Shown here: positions 1-9,011 of the stretch, piece by piece
How positions within the stretch are numbered: the first letter of the stretch is position 1
How the letters are laid out: every line of letters starts with the position of its first letter
From: JAKFWF01 sp031367505
GTDB taxonomy: Bacteria; Pseudomonadota; Alphaproteobacteria; Rhizobiales; Hyphomicrobiaceae
Reading direction: 5' to 3'
Length of the DNA stretch: 64,000 bases
NCBI GenBank assembly: GCA_031367505.1
Contig: JANLPY010000380.1
Coordinates: forward strand, 30,941-94,940
Notes under the pieces: model-generated
Databases searched by the model: none
What the model saw: the letters and a program-made list of their open reading frames with translations, nothing else
Told to the model about the DNA's origin: nothing
Made by a program: the position numbers and the translations under genes

Positions 1-266
1 CAGGTCGCACATTTCTTGAAAACACCAGCACCAGATTCCACAGACGCTTTGGTCATCAGCTCGGCGACCTTCGGCACCGTGACTGAACTTTCCGCGACGG
101 CGCCAGCAGTCGTCGAAGCACCAGCGACGGGCGCCGGCAACGTGTAACCTGCCACATGCGACTTGTGATTGTTCTTATAAATATCAATGAGCGTCGCGCT
201 TCCGAATATCACCAACAGAGCGGACAACACCGCCATGGCGACCCAGTTTAATTCATCGCTGTTCAT
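1..266 (-). CDS. cycM: membrane-anchored c-type cytochrome, N-terminal part (cut by window edge)
   Basis: The first 88 codons of a minus-strand gene are visible, starting at the ATG at 264-266 with a GAGGGAAG ribosome site about 10 bases upstream. Residues ~8-27 form one hydrophobic segment without an obvious cleavage site, so it is probably a signal anchor. A low-complexity Ala/Ser/Thr/Val linker follows. The last visible residues are FKKCAT, with the following codon cut by the edge: the start of a CxxCH haem motif. This layout (anchor, linker, class I cytochrome c) matches CycM-type cytochrome c552, an electron carrier tethered to the periplasmic face. It is divergent from kdsB, an arrangement I associate with rhizobia. 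The haem domain lies outside the window, so the symbol is inferred. Confidence 0.75.
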   Translation of the reverse strand, partial: MNSDELNWVAMAVLSALLVIFGSATLIDIYKNNHKSHVAGYTLPAPVAGASTTAGAVAESSVTVPKVAELMTKASVESGAGVFKKCAT

Positions 267-460
267 GCGCGTCACTTCCCTCGGAGGCATCACTATGAAT
301 TCGGGCGTGGAAACACGCTCGAACGGATATGTTCGGGCCGGACTATAGAAATTCTCATGTCTCTTGCAACCAGCCATGGACCACTTCTAAGTGCGTGGAT
401 GCGAGACGAATTGTCACCTCAATACTTCGGATCGGCCAAATTCAAGCTGTGAGACGCCTC

Positions 461-1204
461 ATGAACAACGCTTTGGTGATCGTTCCCGCTCGTATGCAGG
501 CCACCAGACTGCCGGGCAAACCGATGGCTGACATCCATGGCGAGCCGATGATCGTTCATGTTTGGCGGCGGGCCGTGCAATCCGGCGTCGGACGCGTTGT
601 CGTTGCAACTGATAGTGATGTGATTATCCAAGCCATCGCGAAAGCGGGGGGCGAGGCGGTCATGACGCGTTCCGACCATGCGTCGGGTTCGGATCGCGTG
701 TTTGAAACGGTGCAAAAGGTCGATCCGCGCGGTCTGGCGGAAATTGTCATCAACTTGCAAGGCGATTTGCCAACGCTCGATCCATGGCTTGTCGAGGCGT
801 GCGCCGCTCCGCTCAGCGTCCCCGGCGCTGATATTGCGACCATTGCCGCGGAAATAACCGACGAGGTGGAGAAAACCGCATCGAGCGTCGTCAAGGTGAT
901 TGGTACGCCACTGACCGCGCGGCGTTTGCGGGCGTTGTACTTCACCCGCACTACCGCCCCTTGGGGGGAAGGACCGCTCTATCATCACATCGGAATTTAC
1001 GCCTACCGACGGGCGGCGTTGGAACGGTTCGTGTCGCTCCCGCCGTCGCCGCTGGAGATGCGCGAAAAGCTCGAACAATTGCGCGCGCTGGAGGCTGGAA
1101 TGCGGATTGACGTTGCCATCGTTGACACGGTTCCGCTCGGTGTCGATACTCCGCACGACCTCGAACGCGCGCGCCAGATGCTGGCTTCAGGAGCTTCGTC
1201 CTGA
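461..1204 (+). CDS. kdsB: 3-deoxy-manno-octulosonate cytidylyltransferase (CMP-KDO synthetase)
   Basis: Cytosolic enzyme that activates KDO with CTP to CMP-KDO for lipopolysaccharide inner-core assembly. The 247-residue protein opens with VIVPARMQATRLPGKPMADI, the nucleotide-binding loop of KdsB, and contains NLQGDLPTLDP, the family variant of the NVQGDEP metal-binding motif. PLYHHIGIYAYRRAALERF is the typical central segment, and the C-terminus DTPHDLERAR is also characteristic. The frame is open further upstream to about 329, but the ATG at 461 gives the normal family length; its ribosome site is weak (GAGACG). pheA follows after 64 bases and may be co-transcribed. Confidence 0.95.
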   Translation: MNNALVIVPARMQATRLPGKPMADIHGEPMIVHVWRRAVQSGVGRVVVATDSDVIIQAIAKAGGEAVMTRSDHASGSDRVFETVQKVDPRGLAEIVINLQGDLPTLDPWLVEACAAPLSVPGADIATIAAEITDEVEKTASSVVKVIGTPLTARRLRALYFTRTTAPWGEGPLYHHIGIYAYRRAALERFVSLPPSPLEMREKLEQLRALEAGMRIDVAIVDTVPLGVDTPHDLERARQMLASGASS

Positions 1205-1268
1205 GGCTCCGGCACGCTGAGTTGTTATAACCATCACCACGACTAGCTGAAAGCAACAAAGACACACC

Positions 1269-2165
1269 ATGCCCTCAACCATCTCTCGTGGCGTGCAAGC
1301 GCCGGCCAAGACTTCCGCTTCGAAGTTGATCTCCTATCAGGGCGAGGCGGGCGCCAATTCGCACATCGCTTGCAGCCAAATGTTCCCGGATCTTGAGCCG
1401 CTGCCGTGCCCGACCTTCGAAGACGCGATCGCGGCCGTAAAGTCGGGTGAAGCACGATACGCGATGATCCCCATCGAGAATTCGGTCGCGGGCCGCGTCG
1501 CCGATATCCATCATCTGCTGCCGAATGCCGGGCTCTACATTGTCGCCGAACATTTCTTGCCGATCCGCTTTCAGTTGATGGCGATCAAGGGCACTAAGCT
1601 AAGCGATATCAAGGATGTATACAGCCACGTCCATGCACTGGGCCAGTGCCGCCGCATTATGAAAAAGCTCGGAGTGAAAGCGCATGTCGCCGGTGACACG
1701 GCCGGTGCCGCACGGCAAGTGTCGGAGTGGGGTGATAAGACCAAGGCAGCTTTGGCGCCAAGGCTGGCGGCAAGTGTCTACAACCTGGATATCCTCGCCG
1801 AGGACGTCGAAGACGAAGCGCACAACACCACGCGGTTCGTCGTGTTGTCGGCGGCACCGGACGACGCAGAACCCGGCAACGGCGATGTGGTGACCACATT
1901 CCTGTTCCGCGTGCGCAACGTACCGGCGGCACTGTACAAGGCGATGGGCGGGTTCGCCACCAACGGCGTCAACATGACGAAGCTCGAATCCTACCAGACC
2001 GATGGCAGCTTCACAGCCACCGTGTTCTACGCTGACATCGAGGGGCATCTGGCTGACCGGAATGTGCGGTTGGCGATGGAAGAGCTCTCATTCTTCTCAT
2101 CCGAACTCAAGATATTTGGCACCTACCCGGCCAGCGCATTCCGTAAGGCTAAGGCTGAAAAGTAA
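1269..2165 (+). CDS. pheA: prephenate dehydratase
   Basis: Converts prephenate to phenylpyruvate in phenylalanine synthesis; monofunctional type without a chorismate mutase domain. After a ~20-residue non-conserved start, the catalytic domain runs to about residue 200 and carries the TRFVVLS motif, whose Thr-Arg-Phe is catalytic in the family. A C-terminal ACT domain (~205-290) contains PAALYKAMGGFATNGVNMTK and LESYQTDGSF, corresponding to the GALV and ESRP regulatory motifs, here ESYQ, so feedback by phenylalanine is likely. No leader peptide or attenuator is convincing upstream. It lies in the same orientation as kdsB and the following dehydrogenase. Confidence 0.95.
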   Translation: MPSTISRGVQAPAKTSASKLISYQGEAGANSHIACSQMFPDLEPLPCPTFEDAIAAVKSGEARYAMIPIENSVAGRVADIHHLLPNAGLYIVAEHFLPIRFQLMAIKGTKLSDIKDVYSHVHALGQCRRIMKKLGVKAHVAGDTAGAARQVSEWGDKTKAALAPRLAASVYNLDILAEDVEDEAHNTTRFVVLSAAPDDAEPGNGDVVTTFLFRVRNVPAALYKAMGGFATNGVNMTKLESYQTDGSFTATVFYADIEGHLADRNVRLAMEELSFFSSELKIFGTYPASAFRKAKAEK

Positions 2166-2184
2166 CGCATCGGGAGTGAGTTAA

Positions 2185-2940
2185 ATGACTGGCAAACTCG
2201 ACGGCAAAGTTGCGATCGTTACCGGCGGCGCATCGGGGTTTGGGCGTGGCATCTGCGAGCTTTATGCCGAGCACGGCGCCAAGGTCGTGGTCGCCGATAT
2301 CAACGGTCAAGGCGCGCGCGATGTCGCCAAGGCGATTGGAAAATCCGCCAGCCACATAGCAACCGACGTAACTAAGCGCGCCGATGCCGAGGCAATGGTT
2401 GCCGAGGCCATCAAGACATTCGGCGGCCTCGATATCATGGTCAACAATGCCGGCTATACGCACAAGAACCAGCCACTGTTGGGTGTTTCCGAAGAAGAGT
2501 TCGACCGCATCTACGCCGTTAATGTGAAGGCGATCTATTTCGCGGTTCTCGCCTGCGTCCCGGAAATGGAGCGGCGCGGTGGTGGCGTAATCATCAACAC
2601 GGCATCCACGGCCGGCGTTCGCCCGCGTCCCGGTCTCACCTGGTACAATGGCTCGAAGGGTGCTGCGATCACGCTCACGAAGTCGTTGGCAGTCGAGCTC
2701 GCGCCGAAGAAAATTCGCGTGTGCGCAATCAATCCGGTGATCGGCGAGACCGGCATGTTGGAGCAGTTCATGGGGGTGCCCGATACGCCGGAGAACCGCG
2801 CCAAGTTCATCTCGACGATACCTTTGGGACGCATGTCGCGCCCGTCGGATATCGCCAACGCCGCGTTGTTTTTCGCCGATCCTGCGTCGAATTTCATTAC
2901 CGGCGTCGCCATGGAAGTCGACGGCGGCCGCTGCGTGTGA
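2185..2940 (+). CDS. short-chain dehydrogenase/reductase (SDR)
   Basis: A classical NAD(P)-dependent SDR of 251 residues. It shows the TGGASGFG cofactor loop (~12-19), VADIN after strand two (the Asp suggests NAD preference), NNAG (~87-90), the catalytic Ser in NTAST, and YNGSK with catalytic Tyr and Lys. The C-terminal EVDGGRCV is typical. It resembles 3-oxoacyl-ACP reductase and glucose-1-dehydrogenase-like members, but the substrate cannot be deduced. It starts 19 bases after pheA with GGGAGTGAG upstream of the ATG. It is convergent with the fic gene, with 11 bases between the stops. Confidence 0.88.
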   Translation: MTGKLDGKVAIVTGGASGFGRGICELYAEHGAKVVVADINGQGARDVAKAIGKSASHIATDVTKRADAEAMVAEAIKTFGGLDIMVNNAGYTHKNQPLLGVSEEEFDRIYAVNVKAIYFAVLACVPEMERRGGGVIINTASTAGVRPRPGLTWYNGSKGAAITLTKSLAVELAPKKIRVCAINPVIGETGMLEQFMGVPDTPENRAKFISTIPLGRMSRPSDIANAALFFADPASNFITGVAMEVDGGRCV

Positions 2941-2951
2941 GGGCGTAGGCT

Positions 2952-4184
2952 TTACTCTTGATCCGGGAACAGGCCCGGCATCCAGCGTGATGCGAGGGTG
3001 GCGGGGAAAGCCAGACTGAGCGGTGATTTTGATCCAGCGCTGGTCAGCACGCCCTCGTCGATCAGCTTGCCGGTGACACGCCGTGCCTGCCGGTCGCCGA
3101 TGCCGAGGATGGCTGGCACCTCGCTGCGCGGCAGCTCGCCACGATAGAGCACGGCATCGAGCACGAGGCCCGACTTCGCCGGCAAGATACCGGTACGGAT
3201 CTGCTCTTCCGCCCACAGTGATAGGCGCGCCTTCAGTCGATCGGGCTGTACCAGGTCGCGCATAAACTTGACCTGATCGATGCTGATTTCCAACACGAAG
3301 CGTGTAAACGCGACGAGCTCTTCTTCGCTTAATGTGCCGCGCCCGTCGAGATCGTTGCGTCGAGGCAGATCGCATGCAGCCAAATGCTGCTTGTATTTGG
3401 CTTCATTGCGCGCAAGGCCACGTGCGATCGACCACAACGCGCCACTGTCGAGCGACTGGCGAAGCATCGCGTGAGCGACCAACCGCGCGACGCGACCGTT
3501 GCCATCGAGAAATGGGTGAATCCAAAGCAGCCGGTGATGTGCCGCCGCCGTGGCGAGAATGGCATCGACACGACCGAGACGGTCGTAGGCTTCCTCGAAC
3601 CGGGTAAGAAAGCGCGGCACAGCGCCGGGACTGACGGCGACGAGGCGGCCAACCTGGACATCGGTGTGCCGAAGCTGACCCGGAAGCACCGGCACCTTCG
3701 CCTTGGTTTTCGGATTTTCGACCCACAGCAAATCGTCAGGCAGCAGCTCGCAAAACCGTCGGTGGATCTCGATGATGCTGTCAAATTTGGTGGCTCGGTC
3801 ATTCAACCCATCGCTATCGATCCACGCCTGCACGGCAATGTGAGCTTTCGCTTCGAGTTGCAAATTGCGCTTCTTTGGATCGGCGCTGTAGTCGTTCTTG
3901 AGGGCGCGCTCGATGTCAATCGGATGGGTGTTGTGGCCTTCGATCAAGTTCGAGTAGTAGCAGTTCATCGAGCGTACGAGCGTTGCAAGCGCTGTCTCGA
4001 TGCTGCGCGGTAGACTGGCGCGGAATGCTGCCGAAGTTGTAGCCAGTTCGATGGCGAGATCTGACAGTGCCGCGTGGTGACGCGATCCTGCGGATATCAG
4101 CATGGGCTCCATCAAGCCGGTGCTTTCATCCCGGTCAAGTGAGCTTGAAATGTCCGCTTCGTTGTCCGCGTGGCTCTTGCCCAT
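2952..4184 (-). CDS. Fic family AMP-transferase with N-terminal inhibitory helix and winged-helix C-terminus
   Basis: Fic proteins usually transfer AMP from ATP to target proteins. The catalytic motif HPFLDGNGRVAR is at residues ~223-234, with the catalytic His and the Asn/Arg that bind the nucleotide. An inhibitory motif of form (S/T)xxxE(G/N), SNLIEG, is at ~78-83, N-terminal to the Fic core, so this is a class II self-inhibited enzyme. The last ~100 residues (RSEVPAILGIGDRQARRVTGKL) look like a DNA-binding winged helix. A perfect 17-base dyad lies 12 bases upstream of the start, suggesting autoregulation. No antitoxin gene is adjacent, in keeping with built-in inhibition. The target is unknown. 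Confidence 0.9.
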   Translation of the reverse strand: MGKSHADNEADISSSLDRDESTGLMEPMLISAGSRHHAALSDLAIELATTSAAFRASLPRSIETALATLVRSMNCYYSNLIEGHNTHPIDIERALKNDYSADPKKRNLQLEAKAHIAVQAWIDSDGLNDRATKFDSIIEIHRRFCELLPDDLLWVENPKTKAKVPVLPGQLRHTDVQVGRLVAVSPGAVPRFLTRFEEAYDRLGRVDAILATAAAHHRLLWIHPFLDGNGRVARLVAHAMLRQSLDSGALWSIARGLARNEAKYKQHLAACDLPRRNDLDGRGTLSEEELVAFTRFVLEISIDQVKFMRDLVQPDRLKARLSLWAEEQIRTGILPAKSGLVLDAVLYRGELPRSEVPAILGIGDRQARRVTGKLIDEGVLTSAGSKSPLSLAFPATLASRWMPGLFPDQE

Positions 4185-4195
4185 AAATCAATCAT

Positions 4196-4212
4196 ATCAT
4201 CAAGTTGATGAT
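4196..4212. promoter_or_regulatory. perfect dyad upstream of fic, candidate operator
   Basis: Arms ATCATCAA and TTGATGAT flank a single central G. The site is 12 bases upstream of the fic ATG, where a promoter -10 region or ribosome site would lie. No Shine-Dalgarno sequence is visible for fic. The Fic protein ends in a winged-helix domain, so it is a reasonable candidate to bind here, but this is inference from symmetry and position only. Confidence 0.5.
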
Positions 4213-4297
4213 TAGGCGACGGCAATTTCGCGACATAAATGTCCGGGTGAATGTCCGGATTACATGCGAATTCGGACGTCCGCGCGCGAGGATGGGG

Positions 4298-5248
4298 TTA
4301 TGTCTTCCACCAACCGTTGACGAAGGCTTTTATCAAAGCGCGCGCGATCGCTTGCTGGCCGGGCACCCAGTAGTTGTCCGGGTGGCGTTTATCGAGCATC
4401 AGACGCACTTCGTCCTTGGTGAACCAGCGTGCTTCCTCGATCTCGTTGGGGTCGATGTTGATCTCCGTGGTCTTTGCCATGCCGAGCGCTCCCAGCATCA
4501 GCGAGTGCGGGAACGGCCACGGCTGGCACGAATGGTAGCGCACCTCGCCGACGTCGATGCCGGCTTCCTCGGAAATCTCGCGGCGCACCGCATGTTCCAA
4601 ATCTTCGCCCGGCTCGATGAAGCCCGCGAGTGTCGAATACATCCGCGGCTCTTTTTGGAACCGGCCCTCGTGGCCGAGCAGGCAGCGCTCGCCATCGGTG
4701 ACGAGCATGATGACAACCGGGTCGGTGCGGGGGAAATGCTCCTGCCCGCAAGCCCAGCATTTGCGCTTCCAGCCGCCGTCCTTGATCATCGTCGTGCCAC
4801 CGCAGCGGCCGCAGCAATGTGAACTTTCGTGCCAATGGGTGAGTGACTTCGCCTGGCCGATGAGCGAAACGTCGTCGGCGCTCATGATGCCCTGCATGGC
4901 GAGTGTCCGCAGATCGACGAGAGGCCGCATCATGGCGGCGCCGCCGGGCGCGTTCTTGGCGCGATGCTCGGTCACTGCAACCGCAAAGTGGCCAGCTCCC
5001 GAGGTGCGATCGACGCCGAGGAACAATGCATCGGACGTCGGTAGCCCCAAATTCTGCAACTCCTCCTGCGTGAACCAGCGGATCTCGGCAATCGACTTGG
5101 CTTCGTTGGAAATGATCACAGGCTTGGCATCGGCGAGCACTAGGAAGCGTGCGTTTGCAGCGTTTCGTAAGCCGGTCAGATACGCTTCGTCGCTACGTTT
5201 CATTCCCACGCGGTCGAGAACGGTTGTGGTCCGCAGTGTCGGTATCAT
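4298..5248 (-). CDS. nudC: NADH pyrophosphatase (Nudix), NAD-cap hydrolase family
   Basis: Hydrolyses NAD(H) to NMN(H) and AMP; the family also removes NAD caps from RNA. The four-cysteine zinc site is visible (CGRCGG then CWACGQ), followed by the Nudix box GFIEPGED with REISEEAGIDV and the NudC signature SCQPWPFPHSLM that defines NAD specificity. The ATG at 5248 has a GGGAG site and is preferred over an in-frame start at 5296 that lacks one, giving 316 residues. It is downstream of and in the same direction as the ABC transporter genes, with a ~110-base gap. Confidence 0.93.
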   Translation of the reverse strand: MIPTLRTTTVLDRVGMKRSDEAYLTGLRNAANARFLVLADAKPVIISNEAKSIAEIRWFTQEELQNLGLPTSDALFLGVDRTSGAGHFAVAVTEHRAKNAPGGAAMMRPLVDLRTLAMQGIMSADDVSLIGQAKSLTHWHESSHCCGRCGGTTMIKDGGWKRKCWACGQEHFPRTDPVVIMLVTDGERCLLGHEGRFQKEPRMYSTLAGFIEPGEDLEHAVRREISEEAGIDVGEVRYHSCQPWPFPHSLMLGALGMAKTTEINIDPNEIEEARWFTKDEVRLMLDKRHPDNYWVPGQQAIARALIKAFVNGWWKT

Positions 5249-5358
5249 TTTAGTCTCCCGCCTCGCGCGCAGATATGTTGGCGCCACAGAGCACAATCTG
5301 CCCTCTCACTGCAACGGGGCACCGCAACGCGGCGAAGGGAATTCAGCTATGCGTTCTG

Positions 5359-7932
5359 TCACAACCAAAGCACCTTGCGGCGTAGGTCGATGTCATCCGA
5401 AAGCGCTTTGGATGGGCCGATGTGGGTGATTTGGCCGCGTTCGAGGGCAACCGTTCGATCCGACAACGCGAGTGCCAAATCCAAGTGGTGGTCGACGATC
5501 AGGATCGAGACTTCCTGGCGCAGCTTGTCGAACGCCTCGAATAGTTCTTCCACGATCGCCGGGGCTAAACCTTCGAATGGCTCGTCGAGAAGCAGGATGC
5601 GGGTATCGCCGGATAGCGCGCGGGCGACCGCGACCATCTGTTGCTCGCCACCGGACAGATAATCGGCAGGCGAGCGCCACCGCTCTTTGATGCGCGGGAA
5701 GAACGTGAAGATCTTTTCCTCTTCCCAGAACATGCCCTCGCCGTTGCGCCGTTTGAGGCGTCCGAGCTCCATGTTCTCGGCGACACTCATGCCGGCGAAT
5801 AGTCCGCGCCCTTGTGGCACGTAGGAGATGCCGCGCCGGGTGATTACCGACGATGGTGATCCGGCAAGCGCGATACCCGCAAGATCGACCGTGCCGGATG
5901 CGGGCGGTGCGATGCCGGTGATCGTCTTCAGAACGGTGGATTTGCCCGCGCCATTGCGGCCGAGCAGCGCCACGATCTCGTTTTGCCGGACATCGAACGT
6001 CACGTCGCGCAGGATGTGGCTCTTGCCGTAAAACGTGTTTACGCCCGCCAAATGCAGAAGCACTTCGGGCTTGGCGGCGGTCGGGCGGGCCTTTTCGGCA
6101 AGCGCGTGAGCGCCCGAGCCGATGTAGACTTCCTGGACCTTGGGCGAGCTGCGCGCGTCCTCGACCGTGCCGTCGACCAGGACTTGTCCGTCATTCATCA
6201 CGGTTACGTGGTCGGCGAGTTCGAACACGCGGTCGATATCGTGTTCGACCAGTAGCACCGGGATGTCCTTGGAGATCTGCTTGATCAGCCGGCCCACGCG
6301 ATCTCGTTCGGCCGATGCCAAGCCAGCTAGCGGTTCGTCGAGCAACAGGAGGCGCGGCTTCGTCGCGATGGCGACCGCCATGTCGAGCAATCGCTGACCG
6401 CCGTAGGAGAGCGAACCCGCCTCGGCCTTTTCAACTCCGCCTAGGCCCATCGTGGAAATGATCGCTGCCGTCTCGCGATTGACGTTTTCAAGGCCACCGG
6501 CCGGCGTCCACATGTCGAAGCGTTTGGGGACGCGTGCCTGAACCGCAAGCCGGACGTTTTCTTCGATGGTGAGCGTTGGGAACAGGTTGGTAATCTGGAA
6601 CGAGCGGCCGATGCCAGAGCGTGTAATCGCTTCCGGGCTCATCCCGGCGACCTCGCGGCCAGCAAGGGTAACCTTGCCGGTGTCGGGTGCGAACATGCCT
6701 GAAATCAAGTTGAAGGCGGTGGTTTTTCCAGCTCCGTTCGGTCCGATCAATGCATGGAGCGTGCGATCCTTGACGATAAAGCTCACGCCCTGCACGGCCT
6801 TGATGCCGCCGAAGTTTTTGGCGATCGCCCCGACATTGAGGACCGAACCGTCGATGTGGCTCTCGGGCTTCAGGAAATCCGGCAGCACAGTTGCACCGGC
6901 TTGCCGCGATGACATCGCCGCATCGAGTTCCACCGACTTCCGGAATGGCTGCAGCAGACGCTGAGCGACCCCAACAAGACCGGTCGGCGAGAATACGATG
7001 AAGCACACGAAAAGGAGCCCGAAGTAGAGCAGCCAATTCTCGGTCACGCTCGACAGGTAGTCGCGGAAGATGATGAAAAACACGGCTCCTAACGCTGGCC
7101 CCAAGAATGAGCGCATGCCGCCAATCACCACCATCGCGATCAACTCGCCCGAGAACGGCACGCCGATCGGATCGGCCGAGGTCATGCGATTGTTGAACAG
7201 CAACAGCGTGCCGGCGAGCCCCGTCAGCGTCGCCGAAATAACGAACGCCAACAGTTTGTAATTTTGCGTCGCGTAGCCGACGAAGGTCGCGCGCTGCTCG
7301 TTCTCCCGGATCGCGACTAGAACTTGGCCGGCGGGTGAGCGGTGGAAGCGCCACAGGAATAGCGTCACCAGGAACGCTATAGTCGCGACCAGCGCGTAGT
7401 AGTTGATGCGGCTATCAAAACTAAAGCCTGCATAGACCGGCCGGGTGATACCTCCGAGGCCGTCTTCGCCTCCGGTCAGCGCCGTCCAGCGAAAGGCGAT
7501 GACGTACAACATGGCGGACAATGCGAGCGTCAGCAGTGAGAAATATACGCCGCGCCGTCGCAGGATCAATAAGCCGAAAAGCGCCGACAACACCGCGATG
7601 AACGCCGCCGCAACCAGCACCGGTAGAATGAACGCATCGGGGAATAAATGGCGTTGGGCGAGGCCCGCCGCGTAGGCGCTCAAGCCGAACCACGCACCAT
7701 GTCCGAACGACACGAGACCGGTGTAGCCAACCAGTACGTTGAGGGCCATGCAAGCGATGGCGAAGATTACCACCTCGGTCGCCGAGGTGATCGTCAGGCC
7801 GATCGCCGGCATGATGACCGGTAGTGCCAGCAGCGTGGCGCCTGCCACGAACAACGGGATGCGATCCTGCATCGTGGTTGCTGGTGCGAAGTTTGTCGTT
7901 GTGGTCATTCGATCTTTCATTTTGCGCGTCAC
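5359..7932 (-). CDS. fused branched-chain amino acid/amide ABC transporter: LivM permease + LivG ATPase + LivF ATPase
   Basis: One 857-residue frame joins three normally separate subunits. Residues ~25-330 are a LivM-type inner-membrane permease (segment VLVGYTGLVSFGHGAWFGLSA, many hydrophobic helices). Residues ~365-610 are a LivG ATPase with Walker A GPNGAGKTT, signature LSYGGQ, Walker B LLLLDEP and EHD switch. Residues ~625-857 are a LivF ATPase with GRNGAGKST, LSGGEQQ, ILLLDEP and DHH. No stop interrupts the joints, and the linkers are ~35 and ~20 residues. The frame begins at a GTG that overlaps the livH stop as GTGA; in-frame ATG codons at 7920 and 7908 are alternatives. It works with LivH and a periplasmic binding protein. 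Substrate unknown: amino acids, amides or urea-like compounds fit. Confidence 0.93.
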   Translation of the reverse strand: MTRKMKDRMTTTTNFAPATTMQDRIPLFVAGATLLALPVIMPAIGLTITSATEVVIFAIACMALNVLVGYTGLVSFGHGAWFGLSAYAAGLAQRHLFPDAFILPVLVAAAFIAVLSALFGLLILRRRGVYFSLLTLALSAMLYVIAFRWTALTGGEDGLGGITRPVYAGFSFDSRINYYALVATIAFLVTLFLWRFHRSPAGQVLVAIRENEQRATFVGYATQNYKLLAFVISATLTGLAGTLLLFNNRMTSADPIGVPFSGELIAMVVIGGMRSFLGPALGAVFFIIFRDYLSSVTENWLLYFGLLFVCFIVFSPTGLVGVAQRLLQPFRKSVELDAAMSSRQAGATVLPDFLKPESHIDGSVLNVGAIAKNFGGIKAVQGVSFIVKDRTLHALIGPNGAGKTTAFNLISGMFAPDTGKVTLAGREVAGMSPEAITRSGIGRSFQITNLFPTLTIEENVRLAVQARVPKRFDMWTPAGGLENVNRETAAIISTMGLGGVEKAEAGSLSYGGQRLLDMAVAIATKPRLLLLDEPLAGLASAERDRVGRLIKQISKDIPVLLVEHDIDRVFELADHVTVMNDGQVLVDGTVEDARSSPKVQEVYIGSGAHALAEKARPTAAKPEVLLHLAGVNTFYGKSHILRDVTFDVRQNEIVALLGRNGAGKSTVLKTITGIAPPASGTVDLAGIALAGSPSSVITRRGISYVPQGRGLFAGMSVAENMELGRLKRRNGEGMFWEEEKIFTFFPRIKERWRSPADYLSGGEQQMVAVARALSGDTRILLLDEPFEGLAPAIVEELFEAFDKLRQEVSILIVDHHLDLALALSDRTVALERGQITHIGPSKALSDDIDLRRKVLWL

Positions 7933-8807
7933 TCAAAGCGCTGGATGCGCTCGCCGAGCAGACCGCGTGGCCTGAACAGCAGCACGAGCAACATCAGAAA
8001 ATAGATTGCGGCGGTGGAGGCCTGCGGATAGCCGATCGCGGTGATCACGCCTTTGACGAGGCCAACCAGCAGCGCTGAAATCACGACACCCCAGAACGAG
8101 CCCAGCCCGCCAATCACGCAGACGACAAACGCCGGGGTGATGATCTCCTGGCCCATCGCCGGATGCACCGAGTAGATCGGCGCGAGCAAGACGCCAGCAA
8201 GGCCCGCGAGGCCGATGCCAAGTCCTGCGACCGCCATCATATACGGTTGCAGCGAGATGCCGAGCGCGCCGACCATGTCGGGGTTCTGCACGCCAGCACG
8301 GACGACCCGGCCGAACGCGGTTTTCTGCAACAGGAACCATAGCCCGGTGATGCAGCCAACTGCGATCGCCAGTAGGACCGTGCGGTAAATCGAATAGACG
8401 AAGTCTCCGAAGATAATCTGGCCCTTGAGATAGGAGGGGATCGCGACCGAGATCGGTGGCGCGCCAAAGATCACACGCAAGGCTTGTTCGGCAACCATGG
8501 CGAGGCCGAACGTGAGCAGTAGCGATAGGATGGGATCGGATCGGTAGAAGCGCTGGAACAGCAGGCGCTCAGTCGCGATGCCAAGGATCGCGACCAGCAC
8601 CGGCGTGACGATTAGCGAGCCGCCAAAGCCAACGTAGGGCAGCACCATCACCGAGATATACGCGCCGATCGCATAGAACGCGCCGTGTGCCAAGTTGACG
8701 ATGCCACCGAGCGAAAAGATCAGCGATAGGCCAAGCGCGATCAGCAAGTAGTAGACGCCATCCAGCAGCCCATTGAATACGTGTTGAAAGAAGAGCGCGG
8801 CATTCAT
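7929..8807 (-). CDS. livH: branched-chain amino acid ABC transporter permease, LivH type
   Basis: Inner-membrane permease of the hydrophobic amino acid uptake family, 292 residues with about eight hydrophobic helices. Typical features are the N-terminal FNGLLDGVYYLLIALGLSLI and the conserved GIVNLAHGAFYAIGAYI. Late in the protein come VVCVIGGLGSFWGVV and the C-terminal LLFRPRGLLG. It overlaps the fused LivMGF frame by four bases, pointing to translational coupling, and is expected to pair with the LivM domain as a heterodimer. A 296-base gap with palindromes separates it from the binding-protein gene upstream. Its own ribosome site is weak. Confidence 0.92.
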   Translation of the reverse strand: MNAALFFQHVFNGLLDGVYYLLIALGLSLIFSLGGIVNLAHGAFYAIGAYISVMVLPYVGFGGSLIVTPVLVAILGIATERLLFQRFYRSDPILSLLLTFGLAMVAEQALRVIFGAPPISVAIPSYLKGQIIFGDFVYSIYRTVLLAIAVGCITGLWFLLQKTAFGRVVRAGVQNPDMVGALGISLQPYMMAVAGLGIGLAGLAGVLLAPIYSVHPAMGQEIITPAFVVCVIGGLGSFWGVVISALLVGLVKGVITAIGYPQASTAAIYFLMLLVLLFRPRGLLGERIQRFE

Positions 8808-8849
8808 GGGGGAGATCCAGTTGGCAAACGAGATGCTGTATCATGTAAC

Positions 8850-8890
8850 AAGCAGTTCATGCGGTCACCTGGCGACCGCATGAACTGCTT
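8850..8890. repeat. 17-bp perfect stem-loop in the binding protein-livH gap
   Basis: Arms at 8850-8866 and 8874-8890 are perfectly complementary around a 7-base loop (acctggc). It lies ~45 bases upstream of livH. No T-run follows on the minus strand, so it is not a standard terminator for the upstream gene. It could stabilise or process the transcript. Confidence 0.8.
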
Positions 8891-8896
8891 CAATTT

Positions 8897-8928
8897 TCGT
8901 CATGGCCGCGAAGGCGGCCATCCACGAC
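8897..8928 (+). repeat. REP-like palindromic repeat, copy A
   Basis: A 32-base unit whose core atggccgcgaaggcggccat is itself a hairpin (8-bp stem, GAAG loop). An almost identical copy lies inverted at 9012-9043 with one mismatch. Form and position recall REP/BIME elements in E. coli transporter operons. Confidence 0.75.
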
Positions 8929-9011
8929 AAACCTCAACCGGGATTGTGGTGATGTGGAGTAACGACAATGCAGTAATTGTATCTGTCGAAACACTGAACC
9001 TGTTGATCGCG

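Noticed and set aside
2149..3375. Minus-strand frame of 408 codons opposite the SDR and fic
   Set aside because: It is an Arg/His-rich shadow without domains, overlapping two well supported genes.
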